A program made the translations under genes and the position numbers. From an uncultured Elioraea sp. (GTDB lineage: Bacteria > Pseudomonadota > Alphaproteobacteria > Acetobacterales > Acetobacteraceae), in contig CALFVI010000019.1 of NCBI GenBank assembly GCA_937928775.1, forward strand, positions 1 through 64,000: DNA of 64,000 nucleotides. The letters run 5' to 3'. The notes under the pieces were generated by a model, which saw nothing but the letters and a program-made list of their open reading frames with translations, did not search any database and was not told the origin of the DNA. Below are positions 1 to 8,362 of this stretch, piece after piece (the stretch's first letter is position 1; every line of letters starts with the position of its first letter).

Positions 1-412
1 GCCAGAGCGCGAGCTCGACCGGCTGATCGAGGGCTTCGAGGTTGGCGAGGAAGAGATCACGGCGCGGCGATATCGTGCGACGCTGACGGTGCTCTTTCGC
101 CCCGAGGCCGTGCGCGCCCTGTTCGCGCGCGAGCTTGGCCCTGGCGAAACCGTGGAGGTGAGGGCGCGCTTCGCCTCGCCCGGCGAATGGGCGGAGCTTC
201 GCCGCCGCCTTGCCGCCGTGCCAATCGTTTCGCGGGTCGAGCTGCGCGGCCTTGCCGCCGATGAGGCGCGCCTTGCCCTAACCCTGTTCGGTGGTGCGAC
301 GAGGGCAAAATCGGCGCTTGCTGCCGCAGGCCTTATGCTGAAGACGGAGGGCGAAGGGCGCAGCCTTGTCCTCGCCCCGTCGTCGGCGGGCGAGGGCCAG
401 GCGAGCGACTGA
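1..412 (+). CDS. DUF2066 domain protein, C-terminal part (5' truncated)
   Basis: The reading frame is open from base 2 and has no start in the window, so the N-terminal part lies upstream. The visible 136 residues begin PERELDRLIEGF and include the pattern 'ITARRYRATLTVLFRPEAVR', which resembles the C-terminal part of DUF2066 proteins, a family of unknown function in alphaproteobacteria. The gene ends 9 bp before the CDP-alcohol phosphatidyltransferase and appears to head the same operon. No catalytic motif is visible. The family assignment is from pattern memory; the role is unknown. Confidence 0.7.
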   Translation, partial: PERELDRLIEGFEVGEEEITARRYRATLTVLFRPEAVRALFARELGPGETVEVRARFASPGEWAELRRRLAAVPIVSRVELRGLAADEARLALTLFGGATRAKSALAAAGLMLKTEGEGRSLVLAPSSAGEGQASD

Positions 413-421
413 GCCGCGGCG

Positions 422-964
422 ATGATCACGGCGCCCAACCTGATCACGCTGCTGCGCCTCTGCGCCGTGCCCGCTGCCGTGTGGCTGATCCTGCAGCGCG
501 AGATGGTCTGGGCGTTCTGGCTGTTCGTCGCCGCCGGCATCTCGGATGCGGTGGATGGGTTCATCGCCAAGCGGTTCGGCCTGCGCTCTCGGGTTGGCGC
601 AGTGCTTGACCCGGTGGCCGACAAGGCCCTGCTCGTCAGCGTCTACGTCACGCTCGGAGCGATCGGAATTCTGCCCTCATGGCTTGTCATCCTCGTCGTG
701 TTTCGCGATGTGCTCATCGTGGGCGGCGTGCTCACCCTCTATGTCCTCGGCGAGGACGTCGTCATTCGCCCGCTTTTCGTGAGCAAGGCTAATACGACCG
801 CGCAAATCGTGCTCGCCGCAGCCGTGCTCCTGCACGCGGCCTACGGCGTGCCCGGCGAGAGGACGGTGGCGATGCTCGTGTGGCTCGTGGCAGCCAGCAC
901 GGTGGCGTCTGGTGCGGCCTACCTCGTGCGCTGGCTGCGCGGTGGCGGGGCAGCGGCGCTGTGA
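422..964 (+). CDS. CDP-alcohol phosphatidyltransferase family protein (PgsA-like)
   Basis: This 180-residue integral membrane enzyme should transfer a phosphatidyl group from CDP-diacylglycerol to a small alcohol, most likely glycerol 3-phosphate. The CDP-alcohol phosphotransferase signature is present around residues 41-69: DAVDGFIAKRFG, then G, AVLDP and VADK, giving the conserved metal-binding aspartates. Several hydrophobic helices surround it. It overlaps the next gene (ATGA) and follows the DUF2066 gene by 9 bp, so the three are probably co-transcribed. The exact substrate (PG-phosphate or a related head group) cannot be read from sequence alone. Confidence 0.88.
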   Translation: MITAPNLITLLRLCAVPAAVWLILQREMVWAFWLFVAAGISDAVDGFIAKRFGLRSRVGAVLDPVADKALLVSVYVTLGAIGILPSWLVILVVFRDVLIVGGVLTLYVLGEDVVIRPLFVSKANTTAQIVLAAAVLLHAAYGVPGERTVAMLVWLVAASTVASGAAYLVRWLRGGGAAAL

Positions 965-2055
965 TGATGGAAACGCCGGCCCAAATCGCGGCGCGGCGGC
1001 AGCGCCTGGTGCTGATCCTGGGCACGATCGGGGCGCTGCTGTTTGCGCTGCACCTCTTTTCCTCGATCCTGCTTCCTTTTGTGCTCGCCGCTCTGATCGC
1101 CTACCTCTTGGATCCGATCGCCGATCGGCTCGAAGCCATCGGCGTGCCGCGGGGCCTCGGCGCCATTCTGCTGGTCGTTGCCCTGCTCGCGCTTATCGTC
1201 ACCTTCCTGCTGCTGTTCTATCCTCTGATCCTCGCCCAAATCACCATCCTGATCTCGCTGATCCCGCAGTACATTCGTCTGCTTGGTGACCTCATCCAGC
1301 AGTCCCTGTTATGGCTCGAGGAGGTTCTGGGCCCCGAGTTCGTCGATCAGCGGCTGCGCCAGCTTGCCCTGAACCAGATCAACACCATGATCGGCTGGTT
1401 GACGGGCGCCATTGCCAGCGTGGTTAGCGGCGGCGTGCAGCTGATCAACGTGCTGACGCTGATCGTCGTCACCCCCGTCGTCGCCTTCTACCTCTTGCGT
1501 GACTGGCCGAAGATTATCCGCAGCCTCGATTCCTGGGTTCCGCGCCGCTACGCGCCGAGCGTGCGCGAGATCGCCTCTGAGATCGATCGCATCCTCTCCG
1601 CCTGGGTGCGCGGCCAGGCCCTCGTCTGCCTGATCCTTGCCCTCTTCTACGCCATCGCTCTCACCGCAGCGGGGCTGCAGCTCGGCCTAATCGTCGGGCT
1701 TACTGCCGGCATCCTCTCCTTCATCCCGTATGTTGGCACGCTGACGGGCTTTGTCGTTGGCATCGGCATGGCAGCCGCCCAGTTCGGAACCTGGTCTGGG
1801 GTTGTAACGATTGCGGCGATCTTCGTGTTCGGCAACGTGGTCGAAGGCTATGTTCTCTATCCGCGCCTGCTCGGCGAGCGGGTGGAACTGCACGCGGTCT
1901 GGGTCATTTTCGCCTTGTTCGCGGGCGGGGCCGTGTTCGGCTTTCTGGGCGTCCTGCTCGCCGTGCCGGCTGCGGCGGCGATCGGGGTAATCGTGCGCCA
2001 TTGGCTGCGACGCTACCTCGCAAGCGAGCTCTACCATGACGAGGGGCGGCTGTGA
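964..2055 (+). CDS. AI-2E transporter / PerM family membrane protein
   Basis: A 363-residue polytopic membrane protein of the PerM/AI-2E (UPF0118) family. Hydrophobic segments form an N-terminal group and a C-terminal group, with a cytoplasmic helical stretch between them. The C-terminal part has the family's 'LTAGILSFIPYVGTLTGF' pattern and the 'YVLYPRLLGERVELHAVWV' stretch. The frame is open further upstream, but ATG at 964, overlapping the preceding TGA, gives the usual family length and a standard coupled start. The transported substrate is unknown; family members range from AI-2 exporters to Na+/H+ antiporters. Confidence 0.85.
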   Translation: MMETPAQIAARRQRLVLILGTIGALLFALHLFSSILLPFVLAALIAYLLDPIADRLEAIGVPRGLGAILLVVALLALIVTFLLLFYPLILAQITILISLIPQYIRLLGDLIQQSLLWLEEVLGPEFVDQRLRQLALNQINTMIGWLTGAIASVVSGGVQLINVLTLIVVTPVVAFYLLRDWPKIIRSLDSWVPRRYAPSVREIASEIDRILSAWVRGQALVCLILALFYAIALTAAGLQLGLIVGLTAGILSFIPYVGTLTGFVVGIGMAAAQFGTWSGVVTIAAIFVFGNVVEGYVLYPRLLGERVELHAVWVIFALFAGGAVFGFLGVLLAVPAAAAIGVIVRHWLRRYLASELYHDEGRL

Positions 2056-2738
2056 GCGCCGAGCAGCTCGTTTTTGCCTTTCCGGCGACAGAGTCGTTCG
2101 CCGCCGAGGATTTTATCCCCTCGCCTGCGACTGAGGAGGTTCGGCGCTGGCTTGCCCTCTGGCCGGACTGGCCGGCGGGGCGGCTCGTGCTGGTGGGGCC
2201 GGAAGCGTCGGGAAAAACCCATCTGGGCACGATCTGGCGCCAACGAAGCCGAGCGGCCGTGGTTGACGCCGCCGCGCTCAGCATCGCCAGCGTGCCGCAG
2301 CAGCTCAGCGCGACCGCGCATCTGCTGGTTGAGAACGCAGAAGCGGCGGCGGGCGAGCCGGAACGCGAGCGCGCGCTTCTGCACCTGCTCAACCTCGTCT
2401 GCGAACACGGCGGAACGGCGCTGCTGACCGCGCGCCTGCCCGCTTCCCATTGGCCGGTCGTGCTGCCCGATCTGCGCTCCCGCCTGATGGCGTCGGCCAG
2501 CGTGGCGATCGGCGCACCGGACGAGGCCCTGCTCGCTGCCGTGCTTGCCAAGCACCTAGCCGACCGCCAGCTCGCTTGCGATGGCGCCCTGCTGCGCTAC
2601 CTCGTGCTGCGGCTGCCGCGAAGTTTCGCTGCCATCGCCCGCGCTGCCCGGCTTCTCGACGGGATTGCGCTCGCCGAGGGGCGACGCGTCGGCCGCGCCC
2701 AGGCAGAGCGCGTGCTCGCTGCACTGGCCGAGGACTGA
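2052..2738 (+). CDS. hdaA: HdaA, DnaA-related AAA+ regulator of replication initiation
   Basis: This 228-residue DnaA-like protein is expected to work with the DNA-loaded sliding clamp to stimulate ATP hydrolysis by DnaA after initiation. The N-terminus has a possible clamp-binding motif, QLVFAF at residues 5-10. A Walker A loop (GPEASGKTHL) lies at residues 49-58. The Walker B region reads LLVENAEA rather than the usual paired aspartates, so its own ATPase may be weak. It starts at GTG overlapping the perM stop by 4 bp. In alphaproteobacteria hdaA is commonly found next to a PerM-type permease and ppk, as here. Confidence 0.85.
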   Translation: MSAEQLVFAFPATESFAAEDFIPSPATEEVRRWLALWPDWPAGRLVLVGPEASGKTHLGTIWRQRSRAAVVDAAALSIASVPQQLSATAHLLVENAEAAAGEPERERALLHLLNLVCEHGGTALLTARLPASHWPVVLPDLRSRLMASASVAIGAPDEALLAAVLAKHLADRQLACDGALLRYLVLRLPRSFAAIARAARLLDGIALAEGRRVGRAQAERVLAALAED

Positions 2739-2846
2739 TCCGTGCCGCGGCGTTCCCGCATGCGGACCCACTTGCCGTACCCTGGCCAGTCATGGGAGGG
2801 AAGCACGGTGCGGCAAGCCGCCGCGCACTCGGGGCAGGAGAGGAGC

Positions 2847-5051
2847 GTGAGCGAACGTCGCGAGCGCGCATCCGAGGTGGCGAGCGAATCCATTGCGGTC
2901 CCGTCCATCGGGATCGACGATCCGGCCCGCTTTATCAACCGCGAGCTGTCCTGGCTGGCCTTCAACGCGCGCGTGCTAGAGGAGGCGGACAACCCCCGCC
3001 ACCCTCTGCTCGAGCGTGTGCGCTTCGTCTCCATCTCCGCCACCAACCTCGACGAGTTCTACTCCGTCCGTGTCGCGGGGCTGGTCGGCCAGGCGGCGGC
3101 CGGGCTGAACGTGGTGAGCCAGGACGGGCTGACCCCCGGCCAGCAGCTCGCCGCCATCCACACCCGCGCCCAGGCGCTGATGGCGGAACAGCAGCGCGTC
3201 TGGCGCGTTCTCCGCGGGCTGTTGCGCGAACAGGGCCTCGCGGTCATCGAGCCCGCCGAGCTCGCCGCCGAGGATCGCACCTGGCTCGAGCAGTGGTTCA
3301 TGGAGCGGATCTTCCCCGTCCTCACCCCGCTCGCCATCGATCCCGCCCATCCGTTCCCGTTCATTCCCTCCCTCGGGCTGGTCATGGTGCTGAAGCTGGC
3401 GCGCGAAGACGATGGCACGGTGATGCGCGCGCTTTTGCCGATTCCGCCGCAGGTTGACCGCTTTGTTCGCCTGCCGGACCGAGAGGGTATCCGTTTCCTC
3501 CTCGTCGAGGATGTGATCGACCAATTTCTCGGTCGTCTCTTTCCCGGCTTCATCCTCGCCGGGCGCGGGATCTTTCGGATCATCCGCGACTCGGATGTTG
3601 AGTTCGAGGAAGAGGCGGAGGATCTCGTGCGCTCCTACGAGACAGCGCTGAAGCGTCGTCGGCGCGGACGCGTCATCCGCCTCAAGGTCGATCGCGAGAT
3701 GCCGCCTGACCTGCTTGAGTTCGTCGCCGACGAGCTCGATGCGCCACGCGCCGAGCTGTTCATTGTTGACGGCATGCTTGGCATTGGTGACGTCAAGCAG
3801 ATCATCGTCGATGACCGCCCTGATCTCCTCTTCAAACCGTTCACCCCCCGCTTCCCCGAGCGCATCCGCGACTTCGGCGGGGACTGCTTCGCCGCCATCC
3901 GGCAGAAGGACATTGTCGTCCACCACCCCTACGAGTCCTTCGATGTCGTGGTGCAGTTCCTGCGCCAAGCAGCGCGCGACCCGAACGTGGTGGCGATCAA
4001 GCAGACCCTCTACCGCACGAGCCGCGACAGCCCCATCGTGCGGGCGCTGATCGAAGCCGCGGAAGCGGGCAAGTCGGTCACCGCCATGGTGGAGTTGAAG
4101 GCGCGCTTCGACGAGGAGCAGAACATTCGCTGGGCGCGCGAGATGGAAGCGGCCGGCGTGCAGGTGGTGTACGGCTTCGTCGAACTGAAGATCCACGCCA
4201 AGGTGAGCCTGGTCGTGCGCCGCGAAGGTGGCGTGCTCCGCTCCTATGTGCACTATGGCACGGGAAACTACCATCCCTACACCGCGCGCGTGTACACCGA
4301 CCTCTCGTTCTTCACGTGCGATCCCGCTCTGACGCGCGACGCCGCACGGCTGTTCAACTTCATGACCGGCTATGCGCGCCCCGAGACCATGGACGCGATC
4401 GCCTACGCACCCGAAACACTGCGACCGCGCCTTCTTGACCTGATCGAGGAGGAGATCGCGCATGTGCGCGCGGGCCGCCCCGGCACGATCTGGCTGAAGA
4501 TGAACAGCCTGGTGGATGCGACCCTGATCGATGCGCTTTACCGCGCCTCGCAGGCGGGGGTGGAGATCGCCATCATCTGCCGTGGCATCTGCTGCCTCCG
4601 GCCCGGTGTCCCTGGTCTTTCCGAGACCATCCGCGTCAAGTCCATCGTCGGGCGCTTCCTCGAGCACAGTCGAATCTTCTGCTTCGGCAACGGCGAGGCG
4701 ATGCCCTCTCGCCGCGCCAAGGTGTTCATCTCCTCGGCCGACTGGATGCCGCGCAACATGGACTGGCGGGTCGAGGTGATGGTGCCGATCTTCAACGAAA
4801 CGGTGCATGCGCAGGTGCTTGATCAGATCATGGTCGTCAACCTGCGGGACGAGATGCAGACCTGGGAGCTACTGCCGACGGGGGAATACCGACGATGCGC
4901 GACGCGCGAAGGGGCGGTTTCCGCGCATGAGTATTTCATGACCAATCCTTCCCTCTCCGGCCGCGGCAGCGCGCTGCACGGGCCGGCCGCGGTGAACGTT
5001 CCGCCCTCCGTGTTCGGCCGCGACCGCCCAGACCGCGTGCTGGAGGACTGA
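2847..5051 (+). CDS. ppk: Polyphosphate kinase 1
   Basis: PPK1 reversibly transfers the gamma phosphate of ATP to inorganic polyphosphate. Starting at GTG 2847, directly after a GGAG-rich ribosome site, gives 734 residues, the normal family size; the frame is open upstream to 2742 but that extension has no PPK character. Family landmarks are the N-terminal '[19 protein letters not shown]', the phospho-histidine site in '[14 protein letters not shown]', the 'HYGTGNYHP' loop and the second catalytic histidine region '[12 protein letters not shown]'. It is followed 11 bp later by ppx, pairing polyphosphate synthesis and breakdown in one operon. Confidence 0.97.
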   Translation: MSERRERASEVASESIAVPSIGIDDPARFINRELSWLAFNARVLEEADNPRHPLLERVRFVSISATNLDEFYSVRVAGLVGQAAAGLNVVSQDGLTPGQQLAAIHTRAQALMAEQQRVWRVLRGLLREQGLAVIEPAELAAEDRTWLEQWFMERIFPVLTPLAIDPAHPFPFIPSLGLVMVLKLAREDDGTVMRALLPIPPQVDRFVRLPDREGIRFLLVEDVIDQFLGRLFPGFILAGRGIFRIIRDSDVEFEEEAEDLVRSYETALKRRRRGRVIRLKVDREMPPDLLEFVADELDAPRAELFIVDGMLGIGDVKQIIVDDRPDLLFKPFTPRFPERIRDFGGDCFAAIRQKDIVVHHPYESFDVVVQFLRQAARDPNVVAIKQTLYRTSRDSPIVRALIEAAEAGKSVTAMVELKARFDEEQNIRWAREMEAAGVQVVYGFVELKIHAKVSLVVRREGGVLRSYVHYGTGNYHPYTARVYTDLSFFTCDPALTRDAARLFNFMTGYARPETMDAIAYAPETLRPRLLDLIEEEIAHVRAGRPGTIWLKMNSLVDATLIDALYRASQAGVEIAIICRGICCLRPGVPGLSETIRVKSIVGRFLEHSRIFCFGNGEAMPSRRAKVFISSADWMPRNMDWRVEVMVPIFNETVHAQVLDQIMVVNLRDEMQTWELLPTGEYRRCATREGAVSAHEYFMTNPSLSGRGSALHGPAAVNVPPSVFGRDRPDRVLED

Positions 5052-5062
5052 AGCGCCCTCAC

Positions 5063-6571
5063 ATGCGCGCTCCTCTGTCGCCTCATCCGCCGCGGCTCGG
5101 GGTGATCGATCTCGGGTCGAACTCGGTACGTCTCGTCGTGTTCGAGGGGCTCGGGCGCAACCCGCAGATCGTGTTCAACGAGAAGGCGATCCTCGGCCTC
5201 GGGCGCGGGCTGCATCTGACAGGCCGGCTGAATGAAGAGGCGATGGCGCAATCCGTCACGGTGCTGGAACGCTATGCCATCATCGCCGCAGCGATGCGCG
5301 CCGACCCAGTGGAAATGCTCGCCACCGCCGCGGTGCGCGATGCGCAGAATGGCTCCGCCTATGTCGAGATGCTGCGCCGGCGATTTCCGTCGTTGCCGAT
5401 CCGCGTGCTGGCGGGCGAGGAGGAGGCCCGGCTCTCCGCGCTCGGCGTCTTGTGCGGCATCCCGCAGGCGGACGGCATCCTCGGTGACCTGGGCGGTGGC
5501 AGCCTTGAACTCGTGCGGCTGGATCGTGGCGTGGTGCGGACCGCCACCGTGCCGCTCGGCGTGCTGCGGCTGATCGACCGTTCGGGTAACGACGTGGTGC
5601 GCGCGCGCGCCATCGTCGAGGAAGCGTTGCGCGCCATCCCCTGGCTTGTAGAAGGGGCGGGGCGCGACCTCTACCTAGTGGGTGGCTCCTGGCGCACGCT
5701 CGCCCGCATCCACATCAGCCAGACCGGCTATCCGCTCTCTGTCGTGCATCACTATACGCTGGCACGCGAGGAGGCGCGCGACCTCACCGGCGTCATCACC
5801 AACCTCTCGCGCAAGGCACTGGAGCGCCTTCCGGGCGTGTCGCGCCGCCGCCTTGACACTTTGCCGTTCGCCGCAGTGGTGCTGCGGCGGCTGCTGCGCG
5901 CGACGGGAGCCCGCCGCGTCGTGTTCAGCGCCAACGGCCTGCGCGAGGGCTGGTATGCGACTCATCTCGACCCCGAGATTGCAGCCGAAGACCCCGTGAT
6001 CGCCGCGGGGCGCGACCTCTGTCGCCGCTTCGGGCGCAGCGAGGATCTGCCACCTTCGCTGATCGTCTGGACCGCGCCGATCTTTCCCGACGAGACGCCG
6101 ACCTTGCGACGCCTGCGCGAGACCGCGTGCTGGGTGTCGGACATCGGCGCGCACGAGCACCCGGACTACAAGGCGGAGCAGGCGTTCCTCCGCTTGTTGC
6201 GGCAACCGGGGATTGGGGTTGATCACCACGCGCGGGCCTTTCTCGCCCTGACCTTGGCGATCCGCCACGAGGCGGACCCGCTCGCGCCGTGGCTTGCCTC
6301 GGCGCGTGCTCTGCTCGATGTCGCGTCGGCGAAGCGGGCCGAGGTGCTTGGGTTGGCACTGCGGCTCGCCTACACGCTCTGCGGCGGCACATCGGCGTTG
6401 CTCGCGCAGACCTCCCTCCGCATCGACCAGGGGCGCGTGGTGCTGAGGCTCGCGCGCGGCGGAGGCGTGTTCGCCGCCGAAGCGGTCTGGCGGCGGCTTG
6501 AGCGTCTCGCCGAGGCATTGGGAAGGGAACCGGCGACCGAGCTCGCGCCGCAGGCGGTCGCCGCCGCTTGA
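5063..6571 (+). CDS. ppx: Exopolyphosphatase (Ppx/GppA family)
   Basis: This 502-residue enzyme of the sugar kinase/Hsp70/actin fold removes terminal phosphate from polyphosphate; a GppA-like pppGpp phosphatase activity is possible. The phosphate-1 loop is 'VIDLGSNSVRLVVFE' near residue 14, and the phosphate-2 loop is 'GDLGGGSLELVRL' near residue 140. The C-terminal third is helical and HD-like, as in long Ppx proteins. Its position right after ppk supports the polyphosphate role. It is the last gene of the plus-strand run from 1; no gene is seen in the 251 bp after it. Confidence 0.94.
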   Translation: MRAPLSPHPPRLGVIDLGSNSVRLVVFEGLGRNPQIVFNEKAILGLGRGLHLTGRLNEEAMAQSVTVLERYAIIAAAMRADPVEMLATAAVRDAQNGSAYVEMLRRRFPSLPIRVLAGEEEARLSALGVLCGIPQADGILGDLGGGSLELVRLDRGVVRTATVPLGVLRLIDRSGNDVVRARAIVEEALRAIPWLVEGAGRDLYLVGGSWRTLARIHISQTGYPLSVVHHYTLAREEARDLTGVITNLSRKALERLPGVSRRRLDTLPFAAVVLRRLLRATGARRVVFSANGLREGWYATHLDPEIAAEDPVIAAGRDLCRRFGRSEDLPPSLIVWTAPIFPDETPTLRRLRETACWVSDIGAHEHPDYKAEQAFLRLLRQPGIGVDHHARAFLALTLAIRHEADPLAPWLASARALLDVASAKRAEVLGLALRLAYTLCGGTSALLAQTSLRIDQGRVVLRLARGGGVFAAEAVWRRLERLAEALGREPATELAPQAVAAA

Positions 6572-6822
6572 GCAGTTCCTCGCCTGGCGGTCGCTGCAGC
6601 CCGACGCAGTAGCCGGCAGACGACGTCGCACCGGCCGGGGTTTCCATGCCTGTGCGCGAGCGCCCCATCGGCGTGGAGGGGCCAGCTGCCGGGCTGACCC
6701 GCAGCTGGTGAGCGGGCTGCGCTGTGCGACCCGCGGGCGGCTTCTGCGTCGCTGACGTGCCGGGAGCCCTTCGCCCCTCACACCATGAAGGTGGTCAAGG
6801 GCTGCATGACGTGTCGCGCGGG

Positions 6823-7122
6823 TCAGGGGCCTGCCGTCGTGCGACCGAAACGAGCGACGAAGTCTGTGATCGCCATGCTTTCGGCGTCCGTAAGGCAGCT
6901 CGACCCGTCTGGGCCTGGTTCGAAACGATAGATGGTGATGTGAACGCCTTGAATTTGGGCCCGACAAAACACCCCTTCCCGTTCGGGCCGGCCTGGGCAA
7001 TCGACAAGATCAATGTGCGGCACGTTGGGCTCGAATTCCGCATAGGCGATGCGACAGGACGGCGAAGCAAGGGCGAGCGCAGGCAAAAGGAGGACAGCGG
7101 CGCAGGTAAAAAGGCAGTGCAT
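6823..7122 (-). CDS. Small secreted protein of unknown function
   Basis: A 99-residue protein with a clear signal peptide: 'MHCLFTCAAVLLLPALALA' followed by S-P-S-C. The mature part is about 80 residues with several cysteines (in SCRIAYA, DCPG, FCRAQ and SCLT), suggesting an oxidised periplasmic or secreted domain. I recognise similar small proteins in related bacteria but no function. It stands alone between ppx and flbT on the minus strand. A possible Fur-type operator lies 54-74 bp upstream of its start, so it could be iron-responsive. Confidence 0.72.
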   Translation of the reverse strand: MHCLFTCAAVLLLPALALASPSCRIAYAEFEPNVPHIDLVDCPGRPEREGVFCRAQIQGVHITIYRFEPGPDGSSCLTDAESMAITDFVARFGRTTAGP

Positions 7123-7717
7123 CGGGTGACTTCCCCTCGTTCGGGTTGCGGGCTGATCTCAGTGCGCGAGGTTACTGCAACTCATTCGCATTTGCAACCT
7201 GAAGGAAGGAAGGCGGCAGCATGGGGGCCGAAGGCAGTCCGTACCCGCCGCCCCTTTGCCGGACCACGCCTCGGCAAGCCGGGCTGAATGGCACCGCAGC
7301 CGCCCTCAGCCGGCCGAGACAGGCTCTCCGCGGTTCACCCCAAGGGTCGGTTGGATCCGCCGAGGAGGGGAGGGGCATGCGCCAAAGCCCAGATCACCGA
7401 GGGACCGATCCTCGACATCCCGACGGGCAGGCCAGACGTGCGCCTCGGCTGGAGCCGCGGCTGTCGGGCTACGCCACCCGTCCGGCCGGGTTGGGGCTGG
7501 ACCACGCTGCGAAGGCCGTCCGCGGGACGCATGCGTGAACGAGCGCGTGTCCGGCGCGCTGCGCGGGCCGCGTCGGCTGATCCCGTTCGCCTCGGCCTCT
7601 CCGCGTCTCTCCCCTGGACCACGGCCGCGGGGACAGGGCGCCTGTTCGAGGCTCAGACGCCGCAGACGGCCTGTGAGAGGGGGAGGCGAGGAACCGACGT
7701 TCCCCCCCAGGCGGCGT
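7123..7717. other. 595-bp gap without a recognisable gene
   Basis: Apart from the possible Fur-type site near its left end I see no gene here. The open frames are high-GC frames with arginine/proline-rich translations and no family pattern. flaF and flagellin genes often sit beside flbT in alphaproteobacteria but are not present here. Confidence 0.5.
7176..7196 (-). promoter_or_regulatory. Possible Fur-type operator upstream of the small secreted protein
   Basis: On the minus strand the site has arms TGCAA and TTGCA separated by 11 bp, with an inner AATGCGAATGA stretch that resembles the AAT-rich half-sites seen in Fur boxes. It lies 54-74 bp upstream of the start at 7122, a plausible promoter position. 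The inner bases are not symmetrical, and no -10/-35 pair is obvious, so this is suggestive only. Confidence 0.3.
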
Positions 7718-8074
7718 TCAGGTCTTCCCCCGGAAGAGCCCGGCGCACAGCCGGAGGGCCTCATAGGCCCGACCCTCGGTCACCAGGGCACGCACGCGAT
7801 CGAGCACCGCCGCCGCCTCTGGCCTCGCCGCGCGGGCTGCGGCCAACGCGGCCTCGACGTCCTGGTCCGTCTCCGTGCCGAGATATCGACACTGGATCGC
7901 GAAATAGAGCGCGCGCTCCGGCCCATCCACATCCTCGGCGCGCAGCATGTCGCGCCCGCGCAGGAACTGGGCTCGGTTGTGCAGAAAGATGGTCGCGGTG
8001 CGGTCGCCGGCGCCAATCACCGCACCGTTCACCACCATCGTTTCACCCGGACGCAGAACCACCTTCAGCGGCAT
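7718..8074 (-). CDS. flbT: FlbT, flagellin synthesis regulator
   Basis: FlbT is a small cytoplasmic post-transcriptional regulator; in Caulobacter it binds the 5' leader of flagellin mRNA and couples flagellin synthesis to hook assembly. The 118-residue product begins MPLKVVLRPGETMVVNGAVI and continues with 'TIFLHNRAQFLRGRDML' and 'GPERALYFAIQCRYLG', the FlbT core. ATG 8074 is chosen over an in-frame start 14 codons upstream because the family begins at MPLKV. A sigma-54-type promoter lies about 70-85 bp upstream on the same strand, divergent from fliK. Confidence 0.93.
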   Translation of the reverse strand: MPLKVVLRPGETMVVNGAVIGAGDRTATIFLHNRAQFLRGRDMLRAEDVDGPERALYFAIQCRYLGTETDQDVEAALAAARAARPEAAAVLDRVRALVTEGRAYEALRLCAGLFRGKT

Positions 8075-8142
8075 CCTGCCCTTCCATCCTCGGTGCATTC
8101 CTGTCCATCGACACAATCAGCGCGTGTCTGCTGGGGGGCGTG

Positions 8143-8158
8143 AGCAACCACCGTGCCG
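8143..8158 (-). promoter_or_regulatory. Sigma-54-type promoter of flbT
   Basis: Read on the minus strand the site is CGGCACGGTGGTTGCT, against the sigma-54 consensus TGGCACG-N4-TTGCW. GG and GC are separated by exactly 10 bases and only the first base differs. The predicted transcript would start near 8132, giving a leader of about 58 bases before flbT at 8074. Confidence 0.75.
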
Positions 8159-8231
8159 GTCGCGCAGAGAGAAGCCAGGCTGCCCGCCAAGGCTTTTGCC
8201 CGGGGTGCACGCGGCAACATCCGCTGCGGCC

Positions 8232-8248
8232 GCGGCAAGTCCTGCCGC
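8232..8248. promoter_or_regulatory. Palindrome 1 between flbT and fliK, probable FlbD enhancer site
   Basis: GCGGCA-AGTCC-TGCCGC is a perfect inverted repeat with 6-bp arms. It resembles the ftr elements bound by FlbD in Caulobacter (GGCA...TGCC arms). Its centre (8240) is about 108 bp upstream of the predicted flbT transcript start and about 119 bp upstream of the predicted fliK start, typical enhancer distances. Confidence 0.65.
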
Positions 8249-8255
8249 AGCATCA

Positions 8256-8270
8256 CGGCAAGTCTTGCCG
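8256..8270. promoter_or_regulatory. Palindrome 2 between flbT and fliK, probable FlbD enhancer site
   Basis: CGGCAAG-T-CTTGCCG is a perfect 15-bp palindrome. Its centre (8263) is 23 bp from that of palindrome 1, about two helical turns, so two FlbD dimers could bind the same face of the DNA. The same pattern recurs upstream of fliF. Confidence 0.68.
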
Positions 8271-8332
8271 CCAGCCCTCCGCCCACCGCCGCAAGACCTC
8301 GCTTTGCCTGCCCGATCGTGCCATCCGCAGCG

Positions 8333-8348
8333 TGGCCCGAAAGTTGCG
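8333..8348 (+). promoter_or_regulatory. Sigma-54-type promoter of fliK-flgD
   Basis: TGGCCCGAAAGTTGCG matches TGGCACG-N4-TTGCW at all but two positions, with GG and GC 10 bases apart. The predicted transcript start is near 8359, only about 4 bases before the preferred fliK ATG at 8363, so translation would be nearly leaderless. Confidence 0.7.
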
Positions 8349-8362
8349 CCTGGGGCACCGCC

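Noticed and set aside
2976-4808. 610-codon open frame on the minus strand inside ppk
   Set aside because: It mirrors the codon pattern of ppk in GC-rich DNA; its translation is His/Asp/Arg-rich with no family pattern, and ppk is certain.
8153-8362. Upstream extension of fliK to 8153
   Set aside because: The stretch holds two perfect palindromes and a sigma-54 promoter, and its translation does not look like a FliK N-terminus.
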